Positions 1 to 7,037 of a stretch of 14,598 bases of DNA are shown one piece after another (positions within the stretch are counted from its first letter, which is position 1; the number at the start of each line of letters is the position of its first letter). The position numbers were made by a program, and so were the translations under genes. Below the pieces are notes generated by a model that saw only the letters and a list, made by a program, of their open reading frames with translations, did no database searches and was not told where the DNA came from. Source of the stretch: Chloroflexia bacterium. GTDB taxonomy: Bacteria > Chloroflexota > Chloroflexia > Thermomicrobiales > UBA6265. The stretch is from contig JACCVC010000138.1 in NCBI GenBank assembly GCA_013698305.1, positions 1 to 14,598 on the forward strand, read 5' to 3'.

Positions 1-2
1 AA

Positions 3-467
3 GGCGTCGTGGTCAACCTGATCGGCTCTCCGGACGACCAGCGTGAAACCGAAGTGCTCCGGAGCCAGCTCAGCGAGATTGGGCTCGACGTGCAGGTCGA
101 CCAGATGCAGACCAACGCCTATGTCGAACGCCGTACCTCCGGCGATTACGACATGACGCTGCTCGGGAGCGTGGTGGACGCCGATCCGGACGACGGCGTC
201 TGGAATTACTTCCACTCGGAGGGACCGTCCAACTCAATCGGCTATAACAATCCGGAGGCGGATGCTTTGTGCGACGCCCAGCGGGAAACCGCCGACGAGG
301 AAGAACGCACCCAGATTCTCCAGGAGCTCCAGGCGCTGGTCGCAGGCGAGGCGGTGTACAAGTTCCTCCATCATTTGCCGGACGTGACCGCCTTTTACAA
401 CTACGTTCAGGGGTACGTCCCGATTCCGGAGCAGCGATACCTCGAGACGATCTGGCTCGAACAGTAA
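3..467 (+). CDS. ABC transporter substrate-binding protein, family 5 (C-terminal part, cut by window start)
   Basis: This is the last ~155 residues of an extracytoplasmic peptide/nickel-type (family 5) solute-binding protein; the start lies upstream of the window. The reading frame is open from base 3 to the TAA ending at 467. The segment is the C-terminal end of the second lobe. It aligns without large gaps to the C-terminus of the next gene (728-2344), sharing exact blocks such as LSEIGL, GSVVDADPDD and VQGYVPIPEQRYLETIW, so the two are close paralogues in tandem. A strong stem-loop follows 46 bases after the stop. It probably belongs to the same importer cluster as the permeases at 2410-4252. 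Ligand unknown. The family call rests mainly on similarity to the complete neighbour. Confidence 0.9.
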   Translation, partial: GVVVNLIGSPDDQRETEVLRSQLSEIGLDVQVDQMQTNAYVERRTSGDYDMTLLGSVVDADPDDGVWNYFHSEGPSNSIGYNNPEADALCDAQRETADEEERTQILQELQALVAGEAVYKFLHHLPDVTAFYNYVQGYVPIPEQRYLETIWLEQ

Positions 468-513
468 GGACTGCCGCTCGCAAGAGTTCCTCAGCAGTTC
501 GGGGAAGCCAGTC

Positions 514-542
514 GGCAAGGCGCGCTCAATGTGCGCCTTGCC
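514..542 (+). terminator. Stem-loop downstream of the first SBP gene
   Basis: GGCAAGGCGC (514-523) pairs perfectly with GCGCCTTGCC (533-542). A G-T and a C-G pair can extend this to 12 pairs around a 5-base loop. No T tract follows, so it is not a classic intrinsic terminator. It may be a partial terminator, an attenuator or an RNA 3'-end stabiliser between the two SBP genes. Confidence 0.6.
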
Positions 543-599
543 TCCGATGATGTGATCCCGCGATGGCCGACTCGAACGCCTGTTCCGACCGAAGAAGGA

Positions 600-628
600 T
601 TGACCCCTACCGAAGCGAACCATACTCG
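600..628 (+). promoter_or_regulatory. Possible weak promoter upstream of the second SBP gene
   Basis: TTGACC at 600-605 is a good -35 element, 17 bases before TACTCG (623-628), a poor -10. CATACT (621-626) is an alternative at 15-base spacing. It would give a leader of about 90 bases before the start at 728. The 260-base gap between the SBP genes otherwise holds the stem-loop at 514-542 and a GAAC-N4-GTTC dyad at 574-585. Low certainty. Confidence 0.25.
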
Positions 629-727
629 ACTTCGAGACACGATCTTGGTGGGATGGTTACAGCCACCGCCGGTCAACATCACGGCACCACGCAGGAACCC
701 ATCGCGGGTGACGTTGGGAGATACGAA

Positions 728-2344
728 ATGGGACAGATTGACTGGAGTGTGCTGAGCGGCCCATACGTCTCGAGACGCACGCTGCTTCAGCTTGCCGTCG
801 CGACCGGGATCGCCGGCTATGCGTCGCAATTGTCAGGAGCGAATGCACGCCCACGCTATCTCACAGCTCGCCAGGAGCCACAGCAAGGGGGAACGCTCCG
901 GTTCGGGATCGGCGTCTCGGACATCCCCACGCTCGACCCCGCGCAGGAGACAACCGGGATTATCGCCGGGGAGCTCCTGGCCAATATCTTCTCGGGTCTC
1001 GTGCAGTTCGATGAACAGCTCGGGATCATCCCCGATCTTGCCGAGACATGGGAGGTTGCGGAGGATGGATTGCGGTACACCTTCCACCTGCGGCCCGGTC
1101 TCACCTTCCACAATGGCGACTCGCTGACCGCGGAAGACGTCATCTACACCTACGAGCGCACCATCGATCCCGAATTTGCCTCGCCGCATGCGAACAAGCT
1201 GCAGCAGGTGAAGGAAATCACCGCGCCGGACGAGCTCACGCTCGTCATCACACAGAACGTGCCCTTCGCCCCGTTTCTCGCGACGGCATGCAGCCGCGGC
1301 CCAGGCCGGGCGCTCAATCCGATCCCGCGGCGAGCCATCGAAGAGCTCGGAAACGACGGGTTCGGCCGCTCGCCGGTCGGGTGTGGCCCGTTCCAGGTGG
1401 TGCCGGAATCTGTCGAGCTCGCGACCGGTTTCGAGATGGTCGCCTTCGAAGCCTGGTACGGCGGGCGTCCTCCACTCGATGCCATCGAGGTGAGCGTCAT
1501 TCCGGAAATATCCAGCCGGCTGAGCGCGATAGAGGCCGGCGATATCGACATGCTGGACATCGTGCCGGCGATCGGCGTCGACCGCCTCGCCCAGCTCGAC
1601 CAGTTCACCATCGTCGAGGCACCGGGCACGAACTGGTGGGGACTCCGCATGAACCTCGCGCGGCCGCCATGGGATCAGCTTGAAGCCCGGATGGCCGTGG
1701 CCAAGGCAATCGATCGCCAGGACTTCAACGAAAGAGCATTCCTCGGCAAGGTCGTTGAATGCATCGGCCCCATCGCGCCCGCGTTTGGCTGGGCGTACCA
1801 GGACCCAGAAACGATCGAGAGCCCGCAGGCGTACGACCTCGATGAGGCCAGACGACTCGCCGAGCTGGCAGGAATCGCTGGCGAGCAACCGAGGATCCTG
1901 CTCCAGACCGACGACCCTCGCCCGGCCGAGAACCTCCGCAATCAGCTCTCGGAGATCGGCCTGGAGGTGGAGCTGGACCTCGTCAACACGACCGCCTACT
2001 TCGAACGCTGGGACGCTGGCGATTACGACATGAACATCACCGGCAGCGTGGTCGATGCCGACCCCGACGACAACGTATGGAACTACTTCTCCTCGGAAGG
2101 GCCGTGGAACACGCACGGATACGCCAATCCGGAGATGGATGCGCTCCTCGAACAGGAACGCCGCACTTCCGACCAGGAGGAACGGGCGGCGATCTTCCAG
2201 CAGATCCAGGCGGTCGCGCAGTCAGACGTACCGTTCGCGTTCCTCTATCACGAACCGGATCGCACCGTGTTCACCAACCGAGTGCAAGGGTACGTACCCA
2301 TTCCGGAACAGCGGTATCTCGAAACCATCTGGATCGAGAGCTAG
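728..2344 (+). CDS. ABC transporter substrate-binding protein, family 5 (Dpp/Opp type), Tat-exported
   Basis: Captures a peptide-like or related solute outside the membrane for the permeases encoded just downstream. The chosen ATG at 728 gives 538 residues and has GGGAG at 716-720, seven bases upstream. The frame is open to an ATG at 563, but that extension would bury the signal peptide. The N-terminus is a twin-arginine signal: SRRTLLQLAV at residues 15-24, a hydrophobic stretch, and an ANA cleavage-type motif near residue 40. There is no lipobox cysteine. The mature protein begins with QQGGTLRFGIG and continues TLDPAQE, the usual family-5 entry, and contains the typical TFHLRPGLTFHNGDSLTAED segment. 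Length is normal. The C-terminus is very like that of the preceding truncated gene. The ligand cannot be predicted from sequence. Confidence 0.93.
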   Translation: MGQIDWSVLSGPYVSRRTLLQLAVATGIAGYASQLSGANARPRYLTARQEPQQGGTLRFGIGVSDIPTLDPAQETTGIIAGELLANIFSGLVQFDEQLGIIPDLAETWEVAEDGLRYTFHLRPGLTFHNGDSLTAEDVIYTYERTIDPEFASPHANKLQQVKEITAPDELTLVITQNVPFAPFLATACSRGPGRALNPIPRRAIEELGNDGFGRSPVGCGPFQVVPESVELATGFEMVAFEAWYGGRPPLDAIEVSVIPEISSRLSAIEAGDIDMLDIVPAIGVDRLAQLDQFTIVEAPGTNWWGLRMNLARPPWDQLEARMAVAKAIDRQDFNERAFLGKVVECIGPIAPAFGWAYQDPETIESPQAYDLDEARRLAELAGIAGEQPRILLQTDDPRPAENLRNQLSEIGLEVELDLVNTTAYFERWDAGDYDMNITGSVVDADPDDNVWNYFSSEGPWNTHGYANPEMDALLEQERRTSDQEERAAIFQQIQAVAQSDVPFAFLYHEPDRTVFTNRVQGYVPIPEQRYLETIWIES

Positions 2345-2409
2345 AAGAGCATCCCAGGTAGTGCGCCGCCAGCCAAATTCGGGTCGGCGATTCACCAGGA
2401 GGCGCGAGC

Positions 2410-3357
2410 TTGACCCAATACATCATCCGTCGGCTGGTCCACAGCGTCCTCATCGTCTGGGGATGCGCGACCCTGGTCTTCTTTCTGATCCGGGCGATCC
2501 CTGGCGACCCGGTCATCCAGATGCTCGGCCCCGAATACACCCCCGAGGCAGCTGATGCGCTACGCGAGAGGTTGGGGCTGGACGAGTCCGTGTTCACCCA
2601 GTACTTCCGCTGGATGGGCAACCTCCTGCAGGGCGACCTCGGCTCCTCGATCACCGGGGCGGAGACCGTCAACTCGGCGATTCTCTCGGGGTTGCCGAAG
2701 ACGATGAGCATCGCGCTGATGGCTTTCTTGATCGCCACGGCGATCGCCATCCCCACTGGTGTGCTGGCGGCGCTGAAGCGCAATTCGTTCGCGGATTTCG
2801 TGGTCAGCTTCGTTGCCTTCCTGGGCGTGAGCATGCCCAGCTTCTGGTTCGGCATCATCCTGATCCTGATATTCGCCGTCCAGCTCGGCTGGCTGCCCTC
2901 GCTCGGCTACGCGTCCATCGCCGAGGAGGGGTTTGTGGAGTGGATCAAGCATCTCATTTTGCCTAGCCTGGCGATCGGCGCTGGCTACGCGGCGATCCTT
3001 ATGCGGTTCGTGCGGGCGGGCTTGCTGGAGGCGATGAGCAGCGATTACATCCGCACGGCGCGATCCAAGGGAATGACCGAGAAACGGGTCGTGATCGCTC
3101 ACGGACTTCGCAACTCGCTGATCCCGGTCGTCACCATAGCCGGCATCCAGGTGGCCCTGCTCCTGAGCGGAACGGTGGTCATCGAGACCGTCTTCTCGAT
3201 CCGCGGCATCGGCCGGCTCCTGGTGGGCGCCATCTTCGACCAGGACTACCCCATGGTCCAGGGCGCCATTCTTGTCGTGGCGGTCATCTTCGTCTTCGCG
3301 AACCTGTTCGTGGATATCCTCTATACGCTGCTGGACCCGAGGATCAAATATGGCTAA
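2410..3357 (+). CDS. ABC transporter permease, DppB/OppB type
   Basis: One of two membrane subunits forming the import pore for the upstream SBP. It is 315 residues, normal for DppB. The start is TTG at 2410, supported by AGGAGG at 2397-2402 seven bases upstream. The N-terminus (MTQYIIRRLV, then a hydrophobic helix and IPGDPV) is the family hallmark. About six membrane segments follow. The cytoplasmic EAA loop that contacts the ATPase is at residues ~207-221 (EAMSSDYIRTARSKG), and the protein ends in the characteristic DILYTLLDPRIKYG. The gene lies 65 bases after the SBP and overlaps the next permease by 8 bases, indicating one operon. Family assignment is secure; substrate is not. Confidence 0.95.
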   Translation: MTQYIIRRLVHSVLIVWGCATLVFFLIRAIPGDPVIQMLGPEYTPEAADALRERLGLDESVFTQYFRWMGNLLQGDLGSSITGAETVNSAILSGLPKTMSIALMAFLIATAIAIPTGVLAALKRNSFADFVVSFVAFLGVSMPSFWFGIILILIFAVQLGWLPSLGYASIAEEGFVEWIKHLILPSLAIGAGYAAILMRFVRAGLLEAMSSDYIRTARSKGMTEKRVVIAHGLRNSLIPVVTIAGIQVALLLSGTVVIETVFSIRGIGRLLVGAIFDQDYPMVQGAILVVAVIFVFANLFVDILYTLLDPRIKYG

Positions 3358-4252
3358 CGCATCTCTCGCATCAGGGCTGAAGGCGGTAGACGCGCCAGCA
3401 CCGATGTCGTCAAACCAGCGTCGCTTCTGGCGCAAGCTCCGAGGGGAGCGCAAGGCGATGATCGGGATCGTGATCGTGATCGTGCTCGCCGTAGTCGCGG
3501 TCCTCGGTCCATTTCTCGCGCCTTACGATCCCGACGCGGACGATTTCGACCTCTTCTCCCCGCCCAGCATGGATCATCCCCTGGGAACCGATTCGTTTGG
3601 GCGCGACATCCTGAGCCGCATGCTCTCCGGAACGCAGGTGTCGTTCACCGTCGGCATCTCGGTCGCACTACTCTCCCTGGTGGTCGGCGTGACACTTGGA
3701 CTCGTCGCCGGGTACTTCGGCGGTTGGCTGGACAGCCTGATCTCGCGATTCCTGGATCTGCTGTGGGCGTTCCCCGAGATCATCCTCGCAGTCGGCATGG
3801 TGGCGGTGTTCGGCGCGGGCATTCGCAACATCATCATCGCCGTCGCCCTGGCGTATGTTGATGACTTCGCCCGTGTCGTGCGCGCCGAAGTGTTGCGCCT
3901 CCGGGAAGAGGAATACTCTCTCGCGGCAAGGGCCATGGGTGCGTCGCACGCCAGGATCATGTTGCGACACATCCTGCCGAACACACTGGCGCCGATCATC
4001 GTTCAGGCGACCTTCGCCGTCGGTCTCGGCATTCTCGCCGAATCGGGCCTGACCTTCCTCGGCCTTGGCGTCTCTCCGTCCACGCCCACCTGGGGTCTGA
4101 TCCTCAACGAGGGTCGGGACTTCATTCAGCGAGCCTGGTGGATCAGCGTCTTTCCCGGCCTGGCGATCATGATCACCGTACTTGGGCTGAACCTGCTCGG
4201 CGACGGCCTGCGCGACACCCTCGACGTCAAGGGCGTCAACGAAGCCGCGTAG
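3350..4252 (+). CDS. ABC transporter permease, DppC/OppC type
   Basis: Second pore subunit, partner of the DppB-type protein whose last codons it overlaps (3350-3357). The ATG at 3350 has GAGGA at 3339-3343, six bases upstream, and gives 300 residues. The frame is open further upstream, but that part only shadows the DppB gene. An internal ATG at 3404 (MSSNQRRF) is a less likely start. Family features: basic N-terminus then one membrane helix (~37-56), the LGTDSFGRDI segment at ~78-87 typical of DppC, GYFGGWLD near 121, and the EAA loop around residues 189-210 ending in RHILPN. No ATPase gene follows; the next gene is on the opposite strand. Confidence 0.95.
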   Translation: MANASLASGLKAVDAPAPMSSNQRRFWRKLRGERKAMIGIVIVIVLAVVAVLGPFLAPYDPDADDFDLFSPPSMDHPLGTDSFGRDILSRMLSGTQVSFTVGISVALLSLVVGVTLGLVAGYFGGWLDSLISRFLDLLWAFPEIILAVGMVAVFGAGIRNIIIAVALAYVDDFARVVRAEVLRLREEEYSLAARAMGASHARIMLRHILPNTLAPIIVQATFAVGLGILAESGLTFLGLGVSPSTPTWGLILNEGRDFIQRAWWISVFPGLAIMITVLGLNLLGDGLRDTLDVKGVNEAA

Positions 4253-4290
4253 CGGGAACGCACCATCCGGATTCCGTGGCAAAAGGCAGC

Positions 4291-4309
4291 GGCGGTCCTT
4301 GTGTCCGCC
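4291..4309. terminator. Small palindrome between convergent genes
   Basis: GGCGG (4291-4295) pairs with CCGCC (4305-4309) across a 9-base loop. It sits 38 bases after the DppC stop and beyond the end of the minus-strand oxidoreductase, where a bidirectional terminator would be expected. No T tract is present. The arms resemble those of the palindrome at 7989-8017, so it may be a degenerate copy of the same repeat. Confidence 0.3.
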
Positions 4310-4311
4310 AT

Positions 4312-4845
4312 TCAGCGCTGTTGTTCGTCCAGACCTGCCGGGCGGAAACCCTGACGGTGTTGGTTCCTAATCCTGGTCATCAACGAGTCTCTCGGATGCA
4401 TCGGCGTTCGGCCGGATGCGAAAGACCGGTGGATTACCGGCGATCTCGGCCAATTGCTCCAGCACGCATCCTTCGGCACCTCGAACTGGCCCTTCACCTG
4501 CCCATGCCAGCGGTCCAGGTACGTTTGCAACACCTCCGGCTTGTCGGCGTCCTCGACTTCGCGACCGACGATCCGCTCCGACTTCTTGCCGACTTGCAAC
4601 ACGCCATCGCCAGCCGCCCGAAAGTTCCGCGCCCATTGCGTCTCCCCTCGTGGCGCGACAAGGAACCGGTTGCCACCGACCGTCACTGGATTCACCGGCA
4701 CCGCCTGCACCTTGCCGCTCGTCCGCCCCCGGACCTTGAGCAGGTGCGCGCTCTGCGGCGACCTGCCCAGCCTGCCAATCACGAACGCCACCGCGCCGTT
4801 CGCCACCCGCGATACGAACCACGACGGTTGCTGATACCGTGCCAT
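4312..4845 (-). CDS. Nitroreductase-family deazaflavin (F420)-dependent oxidoreductase, probable C-terminal frameshift
   Basis: Split-barrel protein of the Ddn type; relatives use reduced F420 (some use flavin) to reduce varied substrates. As read it has 177 residues. The core is diagnostic: MARYQQPSWF at the start, then VRGRTSGKVQAVPVNPV (~38-54) and RFLVAPRGETQWARNFRAAG (60-79). After residue ~127 (VPKDA) family likeness stops, and the next 50 residues look like non-coding translation. The expected ending (LEQLAEIAGNPPVFRI) is present in another frame, ending at a TAG at 4367-4369. One missing base near 4464/4465 would explain this and give ~159 residues, closer to family size. This is either a sequencing error or a decaying gene. 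The ATG at 4845 is 10 bases after the M24 gene stop, so it is the last gene of operon 2. Confidence 0.82.
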   Translation of the reverse strand: MARYQQPSWFVSRVANGAVAFVIGRLGRSPQSAHLLKVRGRTSGKVQAVPVNPVTVGGNRFLVAPRGETQWARNFRAAGDGVLQVGKKSERIVGREVEDADKPEVLQTYLDRWHGQVKGQFEVPKDACWSNWPRSPVIHRSFASGRTPMHPRDSLMTRIRNQHRQGFRPAGLDEQQR

Positions 4846-4855
4846 GACTTTGCCC

Positions 4856-6046
4856 TTACACCGGTACGATCTGGTCCTCGAGCCGTTTCGACCGCTTCGT
4901 CACCACCTCGGGCGACTTCTTGCCGACGAAGACGGTGTCGTCGTGCCGGAACCCGCCGACACCATGGATGTAGATGCCAGGCTCCGACGAGTACACCTCG
5001 CGCTCCTTGAACGGTCGGTGCAGGAACGGCATGTCGTCCGGGAACTCGTGCCCGGCGATGCCGATACCGTGGCCGGTTCGATGGTTGATGTTCTCGCCGA
5101 ACCCTGCGGCTTCGATCACCTGCTGGGCGGCGGCGTCCGCGCTGGAAACTGGATTTCCCGCAACCATCTGGGCGGCGGCGGCCTCGCACGAGTCGGTCGC
5201 GGCCTGGAACGCTCGCCGCTGCACGTCACTCTTCGGCTCTCCGACGAACAGCGTCCGCTCGTTCTCGACCACCAGCCCGCTCAGGCGCAGGACGATGATG
5301 TTGACGACACCCTGGCCCTTCTCGAATTTCTCCGCGCAGAATGCCCCGGACCCATGCGGAGCGGCCGAGTAGGGACCGCAGGCCGAGATCATGCGCACTT
5401 CAAGCCGATCCTTGGGGAATCGCCGCGCCCCCTCTTCCATGATCAGCCTGCTGATCTCGAAGTCGAACGCCTTGACGTTCCCTCCCGGCTTCAGCAACTC
5501 CATGTAGCGGTCCTGACCGTAATCCGTCAGCTTGGCGCACTCGCGCATGATCTCCAACTCTTCCGGATACTTGACCTCGCGCAGGCTGATCAGGTAGTCG
5601 GTGACATCTTCGAACGCGAGCTTCGGCGCGGCGAGCCGGAGCGCGGCGGGACCGCCGCCTTCGACCGCGACCTTGCCCGAGATGATGCCTCGCTCCGCCA
5701 GCCGCATCGCCAGCAGATCGCCCCACTGATCGCGGGTCCAGTTCCGGTTGACGGAGCTCGGATGCTCGGCGTAGATCGTGTAGTCAGTGATGAAAAGCGA
5801 CTTGCGGTCCTCGGCGAACTTCAGGTGATTGATCGACAGCTCGTTCATCACCAGGAACGGCTCGCCCTCGACCGGAATTACCGCCGCGACCGGGCGCTCC
5901 CACGGCGCGACATCGAGGTGAAAGCCGGACACCATGTAGAAGTTGTCGGGCGTGGTGATGATCAACGCCTTGAAATCATGCACGCCGAGCCACTCGCGAA
6001 TGACCTTCGAACGATCAGCGAACACTTTCTGAGGTACAAATGGCAC
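4856..6046 (-). CDS. M24 (creatinase / Xaa-Pro dipeptidase fold) hydrolase
   Basis: Pita-bread-fold hydrolase of the M24 family, which cleaves Xaa-Pro peptides or C-N bonds in small amino compounds such as creatine. The preferred start is GTG at 6046: AGGAG (6058-6054) lies seven bases upstream, giving 396 residues. An ATG at 6070 lacks such a site. Residues ~1-155 form the N-terminal creatinase-like domain and ~160-390 the catalytic fold. Visible catalytic-fold motifs: PHG with H231, GHGIG with H326, HE at 333-334, SSEPG with E355, and GFRHDDT at 365-371. The canonical first metal aspartate is missing (the region reads NIIVLRLSG), the second aligns with E261, and the last glutamate with D369. 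This points to a creatinase-like, possibly metal-independent enzyme. It lies downstream of a Dpp-type importer, so it probably hydrolyses the imported compound. Confidence 0.88.
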   Translation of the reverse strand: MPFVPQKVFADRSKVIREWLGVHDFKALIITTPDNFYMVSGFHLDVAPWERPVAAVIPVEGEPFLVMNELSINHLKFAEDRKSLFITDYTIYAEHPSSVNRNWTRDQWGDLLAMRLAERGIISGKVAVEGGGPAALRLAAPKLAFEDVTDYLISLREVKYPEELEIMRECAKLTDYGQDRYMELLKPGGNVKAFDFEISRLIMEEGARRFPKDRLEVRMISACGPYSAAPHGSGAFCAEKFEKGQGVVNIIVLRLSGLVVENERTLFVGEPKSDVQRRAFQAATDSCEAAAAQMVAGNPVSSADAAAQQVIEAAGFGENINHRTGHGIGIAGHEFPDDMPFLHRPFKEREVYSSEPGIYIHGVGGFRHDDTVFVGKKSPEVVTKRSKRLEDQIVPV

Positions 6047-6072
6047 GTGAATTCTCCTATAGGTTGCCAATG

Positions 6073-6098
6073 CGTAGGGGCTGACCCCGTGTCAGCCC
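6073..6098. repeat. Intergenic palindrome (copy A of a putative dispersed repeat)
   Basis: GGGCTGAC (6078-6085) pairs perfectly with GTCAGCCC (6091-6098) across a 5-base loop. The head CGTAGGGGCTGACC (6073-6086) differs at one base from a head in the palindrome at 7989-8022, read on the other strand. It lies in the 94-base gap between the DppC stop and the M24 hydrolase start of operon 2, so it would also form a stem-loop in that transcript. Confidence 0.6.
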
Positions 6099-6140
6099 GA
6101 TCAAACGATGCAACACCTTCGGCAGACACCATGTCCGCCA

Positions 6141-7037
6141 CTACGTGTTGATGCGCGGATCCAGCGTGTCTCTGAGCCAGTCGCCGGTGATGTTGACCGC
6201 CAGCGCGACAAACGCCAGCGCCAGTCCGGGCAGCGTGATCAGCCACCACGCCGAGAAGATGTAGTCCAGCCCCTCGCTCACCATGCTCCCCCACGCCGCT
6301 GTGGGAGGCTGGACACCGAAGCCGAGGAAGCTGATGCTCGCCTCGGCGATGATGAAGCGGGCGACCTGCAACGTGCCAATCACGATCAGCGGCGTGATGA
6401 TGTTCGGCAGGATGTGCCTGACAAAGATGCGCGGGCTCCCACACCCGGTCAGGTGCGCCGCCTGCACGAACTCCTTTTCGCGAACTACCAGGGTCTCACC
6501 CCGCGCCACGCGGGCGTATTCGATCCAGCCGGCGATCACCAGCGTGATGATGATGTTCCTGAGGCCGAGCCCGAGGATCGCGTTGATCGTCAGCGCCAGC
6601 AGGATGAACGGAAACGACAGCTGCACGTCGACCAGACGCATCAGGATGACGTCCAGCCAGCCGCCGAAATAACCCGCCAGCATCCCGATCGGCACACCGA
6701 TCAACGCCGCGCAAATCACCGTCACGAAGCCCACGGTCAGCGACACCCTCGCCCCGAGCAGCATCCGACCCCAGACATCTCGTCCCAACTGGTCGGTCCC
6801 GGCGATGTAGCCGTCGGTCAGCGGCGGCACCAGCCGAGCGCCGAAGTTCGGGTCGTTGATGCTGTCCGGGACGATCCACGTAGAGAAGATCGCTACGAGC
6901 GTCACGATCACCAGGAAGGCTAACGATCCCATCGCCCACCAGTCCTTGCGGAGCGAGCGCAGCAGCCGATTCTGCCTGTTGACTTGCCTCGTGAACTCGC
7001 GATTGCCGCCGGCGGAAGAAAGAGTCGCGGTACTCAT
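6141..7037 (-). CDS. ABC transporter permease, DppC/OppC type
   Basis: DppC-type pore subunit of the second importer, 298 residues from the ATG at 7037-7035. That ATG overlaps the TGA stop of the DppB-type gene (TGATG), a usual sign of translational coupling. A GAGG lies about six bases upstream. The open frame continues further back but only shadows DppB. Features: basic N-terminus, membrane helix at ~38-56, GTDQLGRDVWGR at ~80-91, GYFGGWLD near 122, EAA-type loop at ~190-211 (KEFVQAAHLTGCGSPRIF then RHILPN), and an ending in DWLRDTLDPRINT. The next gene in the operon is the M24 hydrolase, with no ATPase gene between. Confidence 0.95.
   Translation of the reverse strand: MSTATLSSAGGNREFTRQVNRQNRLLRSLRKDWWAMGSLAFLVIVTLVAIFSTWIVPDSINDPNFGARLVPPLTDGYIAGTDQLGRDVWGRMLLGARVSLTVGFVTVICAALIGVPIGMLAGYFGGWLDVILMRLVDVQLSFPFILLALTINAILGLGLRNIIITLVIAGWIEYARVARGETLVVREKEFVQAAHLTGCGSPRIFVRHILPNIITPLIVIGTLQVARFIIAEASISFLGFGVQPPTAAWGSMVSEGLDYIFSAWWLITLPGLALAFVALAVNITGDWLRDTLDPRINT

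Noticed and set aside
563..727. Upstream extension of the second SBP to an ATG at 563
   Set aside because: It would place 55 polar residues before the Tat signal, and the start at 728 has a well-spaced GGGAG.
833..2116. 427-codon open frame on the minus strand
   Set aside because: It is antisense to the well-supported SBP at 728-2344; composition is typical of a shadow frame.
2345..2409. Stem-loop between SBP and DppB of operon 1
   Set aside because: Only a 5-pair CGCCG/CGGCG match with a long loop is visible, far weaker than those at the other SBP junctions.
4844..6151. Long open frame on the plus strand opposite the M24 gene
   Set aside because: Its translation is low-complexity and Arg/His/Asp-rich with no family likeness, while the minus strand has clear M24 motifs. 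It is a GC-rich shadow.
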